The notes under the pieces: generated by a model
What the model saw: the letters and a program-made list of their open reading frames with translations, nothing else
Databases searched by the model: none
Told to the model about the DNA's origin: nothing
Shown here: positions 1 to 13,200 of the stretch, one piece after another
Numbering within the stretch: position 1 is the first letter of the stretch
Layout: every line of letters starts with the position of its first letter
Position numbers and translations under genes: made by a program
Assembly (NCBI GenBank): GCA_026874595.1
Contig: CM049312.1
Location: 50,657,429-50,721,428, forward strand
DNA length: 64,000 nt
From: Sipunculus nudus
Taxonomy: Eukaryota; Annelida; Sipuncula; Golfingiida; Sipunculidae
Direction: 5' to 3'

Positions 1-1330
1 CTCCATATCTAGATGGGGTCTTTGACCTTGTGTCAATGTGCCAATATATCTGTCTGTTCGACTGTTTTTGTCAATTATGGGCTTGTAGTTGTTCTGTTGT
101 CTGACATTTCTTTTGCAGCAATTCCTTGGAAGCTTGTGGGGTAAGCCTACATCCCTACACATGTCGTGTGTTTCGTGAAAGGTCAAGGTAATCAAAGCAT
201 CTCGAGCAATATCACGATTTCCTTATATATTCAGCAAAAATTATCATAGCCACATAAACTCATTATATACATATCTCTTTTGTCATTATTCCAAGCAATT
301 ATTACCTCAACCCCTACGATTCCTTTCCGGCAAGCGTTCGACCTCTGGTCGTATAGTTTGTCTGTCTGTCTGCCACAGCTCTCCTGGCCACAATTTTCCA
401 GCAATCACTTTGAAACTTTCAGAGATGATGGAAAACCAAAATTCAAGGAAGCCTGTTGTTTTTATCAATATAGGTCAAAGGTCAAGATCATCAAAAACCT
501 CGAAATTTTATTTTCCTTAAATGGTTAAAAATTGTCGTATCAACCTCATTTTACCTCATTTTGTTCGTCTTTCATTTCTTATATCATGGTGTGATCAACT
601 TTTGTTGACCTTGTATCACCTTGTCAGTATGTCAGTCTGTTCCTCTGTTGTTGTCAATTTCGTCAACGGATTTGATGTTCTGTCTGACATTTAGCACACC
701 ACAGACCACAATTTTGAAGCAATAACTTTTGAAAATTATCACTTCTCTCCTTGTTTTTCGTCTGACATATGGCATTCCTCACGCCGGAATTTTTAGCAAT
801 CCCTCTGAATCTTATACTGTTGATAAAATGTATAAAGTTCTAAGCGATTTCTGGAAGCTGTATGTGTATTTTTTAAATAGGTTAAGTAAACGATCAACCT
901 TATCAAAACTTATTTCTCATAACTTTGTTAATGTTTGTCTATTCTTCACAAATTATGGCTCATTTTGTTCCTCCGTGTCTTCTCTAGGTAATGAGCTATT
1001 TATATGTCTTCCACTCGGTCACAGTTTGTTAGTACCTCTTTCCATTTGACAGTTATCTGTCACATAAACTCTCTTTGGCATTTTTGTAAACAATTATTAC
1101 CTCGACCTCTTGCTTTCCATAAGAACGTACGATGATTCCCATCTCAACGACTATGTCAGTGTAACCTTTTCATTTCCACATTTCGCCTTCCGGCAAGCGT
1201 TCAACCTCAGGTTGTCTAGTTTTATCAGTCTTTGCATTTCCTGTTCTGTCTGTCAGTCCTATTTCAATTTTCGGCAAGCGCTCGACCTTTGGTCGTCTAG
1301 TTTTAAATCGTCTTTTCAGTAAATTATGCA
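1..1330. repeat. Dispersed repeat with recurring CGGCAAGCGTTCGACC motif
   Basis: The motif CGGCAAGCGTTCGACCT, followed by GGTCG and TAGTTT, occurs near 329, 1192 and 1273 with similar surroundings (TCTGTCTGTCTGCC, ATTACCTCGACC). This indicates diverged copies of one moderately repeated element. No coding region is recognised in the short open frames. Confidence 0.5.
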
Positions 1331-2874
1331 AAATCAGCAATCAACAATCTGTACTTTGAGAATAATCTGAAGTTGCACTAAAGGTTTATTTTTTTAATGG
1401 CATTCCCTAATCATGCACTGATGATCAATAATAATGATGAATATCGTGCCCGTGTATTTTCAACTCCTGAACATACATATATATGAATGGTATTTTGTAA
1501 TCTTCAAGCAAGTATTGTTAGCGGTTTAGGAAATGCATCCACATTCCTCCCCACGGCTTGGTATGTCAAACGCTGCAAATGATATGATCGATAACATGGC
1601 GAGTCATTAGGGCACCCCATATCATTATTTGTTCTTCAGGATCGTTGCTATTTTTTTTTCGCTTCTTTTTTTTTTGGAGGGGGGGGGGGGATGTAAAAGG
1701 GGACTTCTGGGTCTTCGGTTGGATAGTGCTTATTGCTGAACTTCCCCCAAAACTCTTATGAATTCATCACGTGTATTTAGAATGTGAATATATCTTCATA
1801 AGGGTGTCATATATTGGATTAAACTGTGCGGTTTATTTGCACCGTTCCTAGACTTGTTGCATACATTTGTGGCCTTCCTGATAGCTGAAGCAAAAGTAGA
1901 AACATTAACATATCGCCAACAGTTTCACGCTCATTTTTTTTTTTTGCCCCAGGATCTGTAGAACAGTTTATTTTATTTTGTGTGGCTTAACTGGTAAATA
2001 TGTTCTCTTCAGAAAAAAATTAATTCTGCATTAAATGTGTGTCACGTGATAGTTTTTTACAGTCGCTTGTTTTGTGCACAATATATCCAAGCCTATCCGC
2101 TTAAGTAGTCTTCTTTATTGTTATTTTTTATAACTTTTCCTCTGAAGGTACCGAATTAAGAGACTAGTTTAACCCCATAGTAATAACCTATCCGAAGTTA
2201 TAACATGTACTTTATTTATGTCTTTTGAAATTAGACACGTTCGCTACAAAACCTTTCGTTTTCCTTGGTTAAAAGTATTTATCGACCATGGTATCTTCTG
2301 ATTATGTTTTCGTGAAGAGTAATCATAACACTCTGAAAGTAAAACGGAAACGTTCTAAAGTGTAAAACGGAAGAAATGAACAGCATATAATTACATTTAT
2401 TTGAATCTTAGCGATAAAAGATAAGTGAGAAAGATGTAATACCCTTCTCGGTTTGTGACTTGTCTTGCGTGTTTTGTTTATTAATTCAACAGAGTCGGAA
2501 GTTTTATGTTTATGTAAAAGTATCGAACATATCTGTCGGGCGTTTTGTTTCTTTGCTTCTCTTGCATCTTCTTGATTTTCACATCTTGGTTACTTGATTA
2601 TGATATTATCTGGCGTTTAAAAATCTTACATTGTCATAAAACCTTTTTAATTATGTAAAAACAAAATTTATTTTTCGATTGTCCCTTCTGAAATTAACAT
2701 CCTCATGAGAATCAGGGAACACATAGGCGACATTAGTAACCGGAATATGAAATGAAAGACTTCACATGAAGAATGTAATCCGTCCATCTGGCAATTTCGA
2801 AATTTGCTCAATAACCAATGAACATTTTCTCATACACATATGGACCAGGCTTTACTAGATACACTATCAAAGTC
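1331..2874. other. Intergenic, no feature recognised
   Basis: AT-rich sequence with a run of 12 G at 1679-1690 after a T-rich stretch. I see no exon with splice consensus and no terminal inverted repeats. Confidence 0.5.
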
Positions 2875-3033
2875 GCACAGTGGGCTTTAGCTGTCTTGTG
2901 GGAGACAATACCACACAGTGGGTTGGAACTGTCTTGTTGGAGACAATAGCACACAGTGGGCTGGAGCTGTCTTGTGGGAGATAATAGCATACAGTGGGCT
3001 TGAGTTGTCAACTGGGAGACAATGACACACAGT
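2875..3033. repeat. Tandem repeat, unit about 38 bp, four copies
   Basis: CACAGTGGGCT, then GCTGTCTTGTGGGAGACAAT, recurs four times with substitutions and small length differences. The open frame across it on the minus strand results from the repetition. Confidence 0.8.
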
Positions 3034-3900
3034 ATAGTTGGATAGAAAAACAATCTTGCTTAAAGGGAAATGCCCCGGAACACATTTAACAAATTGAACT
3101 ATCTGACGTATGGTCCTTTATGAAGTACGTCATGTTAATCCAAAAGCGAACACTATTTATAGTTATCCCACGTTATGTACATCCTCTCCACACCAGCAGT
3201 CAACATGATCATGTGAACTGTGAGGCAAAAATCACAGACTTGTACGGACATCCGCAGGGCAGATATAACGCTAAAATTACCATTGTTATTATTATACACT
3301 TCCCTCCTTTGAGAATCATCTCCCATTGTTGCATTGGTCACTGAAATATTATGGACAGATAACCAAATAGACATATATGAATACATTACATGTCTCCATC
3401 TTCTCTACAACACACATTCGGAACGCGTTCCTTGCCATGTTTGTTAAAACAGGTGATATGGTTGAACAGAAAACCAGACGAATGCCATATAGACATGCCT
3501 TAATTTATTCCAGAGAGTTTTACCCAACACACGTACAGTATATTGATATAGAATGAAACGCAAATTCGGAACCAACCGCATAATACGCTTTCTTACTCTT
3601 CTTTATTTTCATTTTTTCGTGTAAGTCATTATGATATTATTGTCCGAGGGGTATAATATTTTAACTTGTTTATCACTTCATGAATATACCAGTTCGAGCA
3701 AATAAAATGACAACATAAAAAATGTAATATCTTTAAATAAAATCATTCAGTAAAGATTAAAGTGCAGTGCAGTCCAAAAGCAATAGAATTTATGCCAGCA
3801 AGTCTTGTGCATCAGCTGGTGAATGTATAGGCGTCGCACACTTTTTATAGCTCACCTGGTGTGAAGTAAATCGTTACTTTCTCTTTTTTTTGTGTTATGA
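3034..3900. other. Intergenic or 3' flank of the SAM-domain gene
   Basis: No exon recognised. TTTATT at 3602-3607 reads AATAAA on the minus strand, about 300 bp beyond the stop codon of the minus-strand gene. It is a possible but unproven polyadenylation signal. Confidence 0.4.
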
Positions 3901-4549
3901 TCACAGTTTTGGTCGCCACCCCTCGAAGAAGAATTTCTGGAGTTTAATGCCTTCCAGTTCGGTTAATTCAAGTTCTTTTTTGATAACGGCCATCCCAAGT
4001 TCCAGGAGAAGCGCGCCATCTATGAGATGTTTTGAGAACTTCTCGGTGTGCTTTTGCATGTGGAGGATGCGCAGACATTCCCCGACCTGTCTGATAGACA
4101 GGGACTCTGTGTTTGCCGGAACACTGTTCAGAGACAGAGGCACCATCGGGCATATATGAGAATAACCAGGAGAGGTCCTGGTAGGTCTCTTGTCTCCTGT
4201 GGTCACAGGTTTCTGGTCAGGTATTTTACTTTGCTGTACTCGGTTTTCCGTTGATTTAACCGAACTAATTTCCTTCAAAATGCTTCTGCACTCTTTCTCG
4301 GGAAATTTCTTTTCATAGGTTGTCCCGGTCACGTGCAAAGGAATCGTATTTATTTTCTTTTCGCAAGAACTGGAAATGTTACCCGTAGCCGGCCCGCATT
4401 GGTCGTCACTATGAATGGGACGGGGACACAGGGACAGAACGATGCCTCCCTCAGGATCAGTCGTCAGACGCCGCAGAGTCAGCGTGCTGTCAGTGCCACT
4501 TTTTGGTCGACATGGCCGCGGTTTTTCGCATCTACGCATGGTCAACCAA
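3901..4549 (-). CDS. SAM-domain adaptor, 3'-terminal exon (GAREM-like)
   Basis: This minus-strand exon ends at a TGA (3901-3903). The last roughly 65 residues have a sterile alpha motif (SAM) pattern: VGECLRILHMQKHTEKF, then LIDGALLLELG, then a leucine-rich final helix, ending GWRPKL. From what I recall of the family, a C-terminal SAM domain ending in GWRPK is characteristic of GAREM, a GRB2-binding regulator of growth-factor MAPK signalling. The preceding roughly 150 residues are polar and low in hydrophobics, like the GAREM linker. A pyrimidine-rich tract ending TTTTAG stands just upstream (AG at 4551-4550), so I start the exon at 4549 with an intron after codon position 2. A methionine codon at 4539-4537 could instead start a short intronless protein. 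No upstream exon or CABIT domain is visible in the window. The SAM call is firm and the GAREM assignment moderate. Confidence 0.65.
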
Positions 4550-5298
4550 CTAAAACGCAATAAGCGTAAAGAAGAGTTATATAAAATTGACAGTAAACGT
4601 AGCCTAGCAATCAGCCGTACTGCAGGAAGTATCAGCGATGCCGTGCAGCAGTATCTGATCTAGTCCTAGCCTTGCTTCCCGGGGCATCCGTGGCCGTATC
4701 ATTTTTACATATATACTTTCCCTTTTGTAAATAAGTCTTAACTGCATAACTAATCGTGTAATTAGGTGTTCCTGTTGGGAAGAAGTTTCAGCTGAGCAAT
4801 TATTCTCCGGACTGTTGGCTCGTAATTGGCTTGATATGTTTTATTATCCGGAAAAGCTACGAAAGCTATTCTGCTATAGTTACACGTTAATTTATGGTGT
4901 AATAATAAAGACAGACATTAATTTCATCCTTGTACTAATTGCGATGGTCTGTTTGTTCCGCAATAAATAACAATACTAATTAAAAACATGTCAAGAACAA
5001 GTCAGGATGTGTAGCAATATAGGGCCTGGCTGACGACTAGTCTGATCGTCATGTCTGTGTGTTGCTTGGAGGAATCGTCATGGATGCACACATATGTTTT
5101 TAGGATCATAATTTGCCATTTCAGCTGACTTTTTTTAGGCGAGGAGGTTTCCCGGATAATCCTAGCACAGTTGATCTTTATATCATGAACAACAGCCCCT
5201 GCGAAAAGCACAGGATAAAAATATGGAACATTCAGTCCTTGCTTGCTCATTCCAAACCTTTTTATCATACAGAACCATGGGTTTTCCACGGGTGCATC
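4550..5298. other. Intron or intergenic, no exon recognised
   Basis: A 95-codon minus-strand open frame (5002-5289) has no recognisable domain and no clear splice context. I do not call it a gene. Confidence 0.4.
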
Positions 5299-5300
5299 TA

Positions 5301-5345
<45 letters not shown>
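5299..5345. repeat. (ATT)n microsatellite
   Basis: About 15 uninterrupted ATT units. Confidence 0.95.
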
Positions 5346-5730
5346 GTAATGTCAGCTGGAATAAAATATTGTGAGCCCGTGTAACATTCAGGTCAGGTAC
5401 ATTGGTCTCACGGTGTCAAGCTGAAGGTCTGAAGTAGATCACAACAGTCCAGCTTCTTGTTGACCTGAGTGCTCAAATCCCCATTAGCGAGTAGAATTTA
5501 AATATTTAAATTTCAAAAGTTTAAATGCAACATCATTTATTTGTATTGAATACTCTTTTAGTATTTTGTTAAGCGCCTTGGATCATTTATAATGGATTTG
5601 AGACGAGACAAAGCATTAAAATACCTTTAACAATTAAAACGCCGAGATAAACAGACATGGTTTTTTCATTGTAGCTGGTTCTGTGTTTAACTGCCACTCC
5701 GGTAGCGATACTTTTTCCCTAATTTTCCTT

Positions 5731-5731
5731 A

Positions 5732-5796
<65 letters not shown>
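5731..5796. repeat. Compound (CATA)n-(TA)n microsatellite
   Basis: ATAC/CATA tetranucleotides pass directly into a TA run. Confidence 0.95.
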
Positions 5797-5798
<2 letters not shown>

Positions 5799-6829
5799 CT
5801 ATACTAGAATCATAAAAACACTTTACTTACACATTGTTTTATTCCAATATGCTTCAAATCAGGTTGATGTGATAGATTGGACAATCAATTATTAAATATA
5901 TATTATACCTATGTGATGGTAGAAATTTAACTCACAATCAGTTTCTATGAGCGCAAATATACACGTTTTGGACATAATAAATAATTCAACACTTCCAAAT
6001 AAAGTTACTTAGTTGTTTAATTTTATTACACACACAGACCAATGGTTACTATACACTTATGTAGTATTTCATTTGGTATCTCACTGGCAGAAACTTTATC
6101 TTGGTATATGCTGACTTCCCTTATACACGTTTACTAAAACTAATAAACGCACCAGCAGTTTTGCCCTCCAAGAGAGTCCAGCGAGTTGACACCGAGTGGC
6201 AGATATGAAAGATTGCACTAAAAATCTCTGACGCCTAAATGCTGACTGACACATTCCTGACGCGGCGGGTATACGCTTCAGTCGTTCTGTATCACCTTCG
6301 GTTAAACCCTTGCTTTATATGACAAGTTTTTCGTAGTTTCGCCACCATGGGATACCTGGCACTGGCACAAATATTGTAATCAGACCAATGAGAGCCGTGT
6401 GTCGCATGATGTATCAAACTCTAAGTTTTAAACCCATTTTTGTCTGAGCTTTATTCTTCTGTGCCATATTTGTCTGAGCCTAATTCGTCTGTGTCATTCT
6501 TGCTTGTGCTTCTTTGGTCGATCCCTGAGCTGAACGCCTTTTAACTTCTCTATATTCTCTCTGTTCAGAGCTACCCATAGTCCTGACGAATCGACTGACT
6601 GATTGATTTTATTTAGGAAGTCTGATACATGACTATAAAAGAACAGTAATAAAAATATACAGTATCTTGACATAACCAAGGATACTTACACTAAAAAAAG
6701 TTTAAAAGTATACACTTATTTCCATAGTGGTCCTTGTGATCAAGAGTTATACAAGAGAAGAAGGGCATGCAAGGAACACCTGATATATAAATTAAATTAT
6801 ATGTAGTAATTTACAATCAATAGTATTAA
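5797..6829. other. Intergenic, no feature recognised
   Basis: AT-rich sequence. A minus-strand open frame at 6494-6679 shows no domain. The part nearest 6800 may be decayed LINE sequence. Confidence 0.4.
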
Positions 6830-8025
6830 AAATTGCAGTGGCATAACTCTAGCCGTTTTAAACTCCTCTGGTACTTTCCCCTGTTTCTATTGATAAGCTT
6901 ATGATGTGGGTGATAGGTACTTTGATCACTGATGCTCCATCTTTAATTAATGTTTAAGGTAATTTATCTAGACCAGTACTTTTGCTATTGTTCAAATTGT
7001 TAAGCTTTTTGTGGATATTTTCTTCTGAGTCTATTTTGGATTTGAAATAATTGTTATGCCTTTTCTATTTGGAATTTTTAGCTGTTTCTTTCCCAAATAG
7101 TCCTGGAGGTTTAGGTAGTGGATCAACACGTTTTGTAGCTACTGTGGAGAAATATTAATTAAATATATTAGCAATCTGATCATCATCATGAAGTGTTTCT
7201 CCATTTGCATTTAAACTAAGTTTTCCAACTTTTATATTTGTTTTGGAATAGCCAAGTGATTAAAAGATTTCCATAGTTTTTTCCTATCCATGTTATTTCT
7301 TCAATCTGATCAGATAAATTTACAGCCTTTGCTCGTTTTACTGATCTTTGTATTTTATTTCTGAGTTTTTGGAAAGCCCCATAGAATGAGTACTGTTTTG
7401 ATTTCTTAAACTTTGGACTTTGTCTAATTGCTTCTATTATCTCTTTATTTAACCCAAAGGTACAGTTCTCTTTTTGATGCGTATCTGTTTTATAGGTGCA
7501 ACAAGATCCAATACTTTACTAAAAGTGAGTTTGAACTTATTCTAGGCCTCATCTACATTTCTGCAGTCTGTAACAGTTTCCCAATTTATATCCTGTAATT
7601 TTGTAATGAACAAGCCCTTAGAGTAATTTCTCATTGATCTTATTTATATATCTTTGCTGTGATATAATTTCTGTTGTTGTAGTTTTCTTGTACAGAATAT
7701 CAGATCATGATCACTGAGTCCATGTGTTATAACCCCTAACTGACTAATCTTACTTTTATCAGACACAATGATTAAATCTAGTGCAGCACCAATCCGGGTT
7801 GGTTCCTTTATTGGTTGCTGTAAAGCATAAATGTGACATAAATCATGGAAATATTTGACAATACCTTTGTTGTTTTCATTTAAAACATTTATATTAAAAT
7901 CCCCTAATATAATATTCTTTTTTTTACTAAAATCATTACAATTTAACACAAATTCTTCCATTCTGTTAAAAAAGTCATTCTGATCTGGTGGTCTGTAACA
8001 AGTCCCAATAAGTAAAGGTTTGTAA
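6830..8025 (-). mobile_element. Decayed LINE retrotransposon (endonuclease to start of reverse transcriptase)
   Basis: Read on the minus strand from 8025, the sequence encodes an endonuclease/exonuclease/phosphatase domain: LIGTCYRPPDQNDFF, the GDFNIN motif, and later LSDHDLIFCTRK with the catalytic SDH. After degenerate sequence comes GETLHDDDQIANIF and PLPKPPGLFG, the usual linker between endonuclease and reverse transcriptase. It ends near 6840 with PITHIISLSIETGKVPEEFK and ARVMPL, the entry into the reverse transcriptase domain. Stops and frame shifts interrupt it. The order fits a CR1/jockey-type LINE. The catalytic half of the reverse transcriptase and the 3' end are absent. Confidence 0.85.
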
Positions 8026-10196
8026 ACGCATCTGGTCGAAGATTAATTAGTATTGATATAAGAGATCATCTATGAATATATGATATTCTATGATACCACT
8101 GATTGTTTAATTAAACAGTTCAGGGTTGTTAATTTCACAGGAAATAAGCACATTTCCCAGGGCAATGGGAATTCCCAGGAAATACTCGGAATTACCGGGA
8201 ATTACTGGGAATTAAAAGATTAATAGTCGTGAAAACCTTTCTACAGTTTTTTAAAGTACATTTCATAGATTGTCTTGAAATTATTGTTACTAAGCAGGTA
8301 ACTCTTGCCTGTTTTCTGAATTTAGCTTTATCAACAGTCTCATTCACACTTTATATGTGGTAATTATGACAGAAGAAACCAACAGTTTACTTAGGTGGGC
8401 ACCACAGAGGGTCTCAGACAACTTTCGTAAAAGTGGCCAGTATCAGCTGAAGATACATGTACTGGTAATAATGTATATACTTCCCATAGCTGCAATTATG
8501 ATTATCTGAACTAGTCAATGTGATTGTGAAACTGGAGTTCAGCTATCATAATACCTTTAATAACATGCTTGAATGGAAACAGTCGGCAGAATGAAGAAGT
8601 ATATATGATGAACCACATAACCATAGGTTAGCATTAGCTACATGAAGTCAAAATGAGATTTAGATGTCAACAATTCTTAATTGTGTAAGGTGCAAAATAG
8701 GTGATAATGTTTTAATAAGTCATACTCTGACTGACCTATCTAAACAAGGCATTAGTTCAAGTTTCAAAAATATTATTAAGATCATGGCATCACTATCTGT
8801 GGCCAAAAAAATGCGTTTTATGTATAAATTTTTGGTCACATATTGATTCAGTCAACTAGACACAAATGTTTCTGGTTAGAACTGCATATTTTACAGTGGA
8901 AAGCTAAATTTATTATAAAATGTATACATCACCAACAGTATACGCAAAAATTCTGATAAACCTGGATAAAATCTGTTTTACCCGATCCAGATTAATCCGG
9001 ATTAATCCAGTAGATTAAACCGGCTGCGGATAAAACTGCCAATTCTGTCCTGTACCACGACTGAGACGGGTCATACACGATACATAAGGGGAATCATTTG
9101 CACCGCGACCCTCAACCAGGGTCGCGCATAATGAAAGGAAAAACACAACAATTCTGAACCGTTCTGAACAGACTGGATAATTTACTGCAATGGAAAGACC
9201 AAATGGTCTGTGACATTTTGATGGCTTAATAACATCTTCATATAACGCAGTATTAATGATAATTACCTAAAATATCAGACATGTCCAGCGTGTAATCTTG
9301 TCACTTAGTACTAACCCCCATATACAGATGTTCCCCGTTCACGTGTACAATGATGGAAGATTCATGGGAGTTTTGAACTGCACACTCATGTAGTATGTTT
9401 TATGATATTTAACTTGTGTAAGGAATGTCACCTCGTGACCACGACAAGTTTACCACGTGTCACTCTTTTTCTAGCTCGGTACCCGGTGTAAATACTTGTC
9501 AACGAACCCATTGACCCCGAAACCTACCTTAGCGGCCAATACATATGTGTAGGCCTATATGATACCCCGTGCACAGGTATACCGGCGACGGGGATACGTC
9601 TATACATGTAGCCGCACAAAGTACGGAATGGGCGTGTTGTTGACACAGCCTGCAAGATGTAATCCGGGCTTCATATTTTACACACACACGCACACATACA
9701 TACCCTGGTATTACAGAACCAGTGTGCTTGAATAACAGGTAAGACAAAACGCCCGGACTCGGTGATGTGAGGATTGCACAATGCAGGGAGACAAGCATTG
9801 AGTAGGATGAGGTTTCAAACAATTATTGAGGGACCAAGGTAATTATCAGGTGTCTGTCAAAGTATTGTATGAAGTGTGTCGAAGATCAGCGTGAGGAACA
9901 GAAAAGAAACCAAGTGCTATTAGTGTTACGTGAATATTCACAGCGCGTTTAGTGAGGAAGGCCACATCCAACACGCCTCTAAGTACATTTTTTCAATTAA
10001 GGATTGTCTTCAATCAGATATAATATCAGGACGGAACTGGTGGAGTGTTAACAAGGACACCTTACAAGATACTTGATATCGATAGTTATAAAGGTTCAGT
10101 GAAAACTGACGGCGTGTAAAACCTGGAATAACAACCGTACTCCCGCATGGTAATAAAGGTCTCTGGTTACCGTGTTGGGCTGTTGATGTTACTGAC
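8026..10196. other. Intergenic, upstream of the receptor gene
   Basis: No exon recognised. Around 8160-8215 there is a small degenerate array of GGAATTACC/GGGAATTACT units, and at 8985-9020 a repeated ATTAATCCGGATTAATCC motif. The promoter of the receptor gene should lie in the right-hand part, but I see no TATA box or initiator I would defend. Confidence 0.4.
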
Positions 10197-10269
10197 ATGA
10201 CCAGGTGTAGGATGACGGGAGCTCGCCTTGTGTTCCTGCTATATTACCTGTGGACAGGTGTTGTTACAG
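10197..10269 (+). CDS. Receptor exon 1: signal peptide
   Basis: The ATG at 10197 opens MTRCRMTGARLVFLLYYLW, a basic N-terminus followed by a hydrophobic core typical of a signal peptide. A second in-frame ATG six codons in is an alternative start. The donor is CAG/GTCAGT and the intron phase is 1. Confidence 0.8.
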
Positions 10270-13200
10270 GTCAGTGATTACCAGCCAACCTCTCTGACAG
10301 TATATAAACCTGTACAAATATATGTTCAAGTATAGGTTACCTCATTGTGTAATCACACAAACGTGCACGAACGTATACCTGTCCCCTCCCCATAATCACA
10401 GCCGTCTGTATCTTAATCACCATACCATGATTATTTATTAGGCACACATCTGGTCCCTTTATCACCATACCATTATCATTTAAAAGGCACACAGGCGTCT
10501 GTCCCTTTATCGCCATACTATGATAATTGTATCCGCCTAAACAGAGTTTTTCCGGATACTATGTTTTCAGTCGGACGCCTCCGCCGCATAGGTTTCCGGA
10601 GAACTACCCCGTAACCACTGGGCGGAATTTTGTAAAATTCGGAATTATGATCGGGTCACCTGTGAACTGCTGCGCCCTTTTTTTGGTTGACCTCTGACCT
10701 TTCCTCTCTGCCCAGCGTCCGTTTGTGCGTCTGTTTCCACACATAAACCCACATATTTCGGGAACCGTTTGACTGATTGGGCCAAACTTTTGCATGTATA
10801 TAGATTTGACATAGCTCTTTATCATACGCAGAACTGGTGGCGCCAGCTTCAACCATTTTTGCACAGCGTCTGTCTGTTCATCTGGCTTTGGATAAAATCA
10901 CTCATATCTCTATATTGGTTGGACTTATCCACCTGTAATTTTGCAGGTTTATATATCCTGGACAGCTTTCTTGATTTTATGACAGGTGGCACCACCTTCA
11001 TTCACGTTTACGCTGCAGACATCTAAGCTCATATCTCTGGAACCGTTTGACCAATTGGGCTAACATTTTGCATGTGTATAAATCTCACATAGCTCTTTAT
11101 CATACGCAATTCTGTCCCTGTATCACCATAACATGATCGTGTATTATGCACACAGCCGTCTGTCCTTTTATCAACATACCATGTTCATTTATTATGCACA
11201 CAGCCGTCTGTCCCTGTATCATCATACCATGATCGTGGTGGTGCCACCTGCAACCATTTTTTAACAGTGTCCGTCTGTTTGTCTGCCGTACGATATAATC
11301 ACTCAAGTTCGACAGTGGTTTGACATATCTGCCTAAAATTTTGCATGTTTATACATCTTGGATAGCTTTCTTGATTTTGTGGCAGGTCTGTTTGTCCCTT
11401 TATCACCATACCATGTTCATTTATTATGCACACAGCTCACTCTGTCCCTTTATCACCATACCATGTTCATTTATTATGCACACAGCCGTCTGACCCTTTA
11501 TCACCATACCATGATCATTTATTATGCACACAGCCGTCTGTCCCTGTATCACCATACCATGATCGTGTATTATGCACACAGCCGTCTGTCCCAGTATCAC
11601 CATACCATGATCGTGTATTATGCACACAGCCGTCTATCCTTTTATCAACATAACATGTTCTTTATTATGCACACAGCCGTCTGTCCCTGTATCACCATAC
11701 CATGATCGTGGTGGCGCCACCTGCAACCATTTTTGCACAGTGTCCGTCTGTTTGTCTGCCGTACGATAAAATCACTCAAGTTCGACAGTGGTTTGACATA
11801 TCTGCCTAAAATTTTGCATGTTTATACATCTTGGATAGCTTTCTTGATTTTGTGGCAGGTGGCGCCACCTACATTAACGTTTATGCTGCAGACATTCAGG
11901 CTTATATCTCAGGACTGGTTTGACATATCCCCCTGAAATTTTGCATATGTATAGGTCTCACATAGCTTTTAATCATACAAAAAATTGGTGGCGCCACCTG
12001 CCACCATTTTTGCAGTGTCCTTCTGTTTGTCTGCTGTGGGATAAAATCACTCATATACAAGTAGTGGTTTGATTTATCTGCCTAAAATTTTGCATATGTA
12101 TATAACTTGGACAGCTTTCTGGATTTTGTGGTAGGTGGCGCAACCTGCATACACATTTCAGCTGCAGACATCCATGCTAATATGCAACACACCTCACTCT
12201 ATTTCCCCTTGCCACTCAATCCATGCCTCACTCCACCCGTCCCACTCTGCTTTCGGCGGATACACGTAGTCGCTTGTCGACTACCCGTATTCTAGTTTAT
12301 TATGCACACAGCCGTCTAACCTTTTATCACCATTTCATGTTTATATATTAGGCACCCAACGTCTGTCCCTTTATCACCATACCATGTTCATTTATTATGC
12401 ACACAGCCGTCTGTCCCTTTATCACCATACCATGTTCATTTATTATGCACAAAGCCGTCTGTCCCTTTATCAACATACCATGTTCATTTATTATGCACAC
12501 AGCCGTCTGTCCCTTTATCACCATACCATGTTCATTTATTATGCACACAGCCGTCTGTCCCTTTATCACCATACCATGTTCATTTATTATGCACACAGCC
12601 GTCTGTCCCTTTATCACCATACCATGTTCATTTATTATGCACACAGCCGTCTGTCCCTTTATCAACATACCATGTTCATTTATTATGCACACAGCCGTCT
12701 GTCCCTTTATCACCATACCATGTTCATTTATTATGCACACAGCCGTCTGTCCCTTTATCACCATACCATGATCATTTATTATGCACACGGCCGTCTGTCC
12801 CTTTATCACCATACCATGTTCATTTATTATGCACACAGCCGTCTGTCCCTTTATCACCATACCATGATCATTTATTATGCACACAGCCGTCTGTCCCTTT
12901 ATCACCATACCATGTTCATTTATTATGCACACAGCCGTCTGTCCCTTTATCAACATACCATGTTCATTTATTATGCACACAGCCGTCTGTCCCTTTATCA
13001 CCATACCATGTTCATTTATTATGCACACAGCCGTCTGTCCCTTTATCGCCATACCATGTTCATTTATTATGCACACAGCCGTCTGTCCCTTTATCACCAT
13101 ACCATGATCATTTATTATGCACACAGCCGTCTGTCCCTGTATCACCATACCATGATCGTGTATTATGCACACAGCCGTCTGTCCCAGTATCACCATACCA

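Larger units (their letters stand above)
10527..12295 (+). mobile_element. Helitron-like non-autonomous element, copy 1 (in receptor intron 1)
   Basis: It begins TTGTATCCGCC and ends CTAG followed by T. The 3' end has a perfect hairpin GTAGTCG-CTTGT-CGACTAC (12266-12284), seven bases before CTAG (12292-12295), which is the Helitron 3'-terminal design. The body is made of core repeats of roughly 130-150 bp centred on the palindrome GGTGGCGCCACC. There is no target-site duplication: joining the flanks restores one 48-bp minisatellite unit. No coding capacity is seen. Two blocks of 48-bp minisatellite lie inside it (11108-11232, 11391-11706). Confidence 0.75.

Noticed and set aside
5002-5289. 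95-codon minus-strand open frame
   Set aside because: No recognisable domain, no clear splice sites, composition like the surrounding AT-rich sequence.
9529-9822. 97-codon minus-strand open frame upstream of the receptor gene
   Set aside because: Cysteine-rich by chance composition (CA/TG-rich DNA); no domain or splice context.
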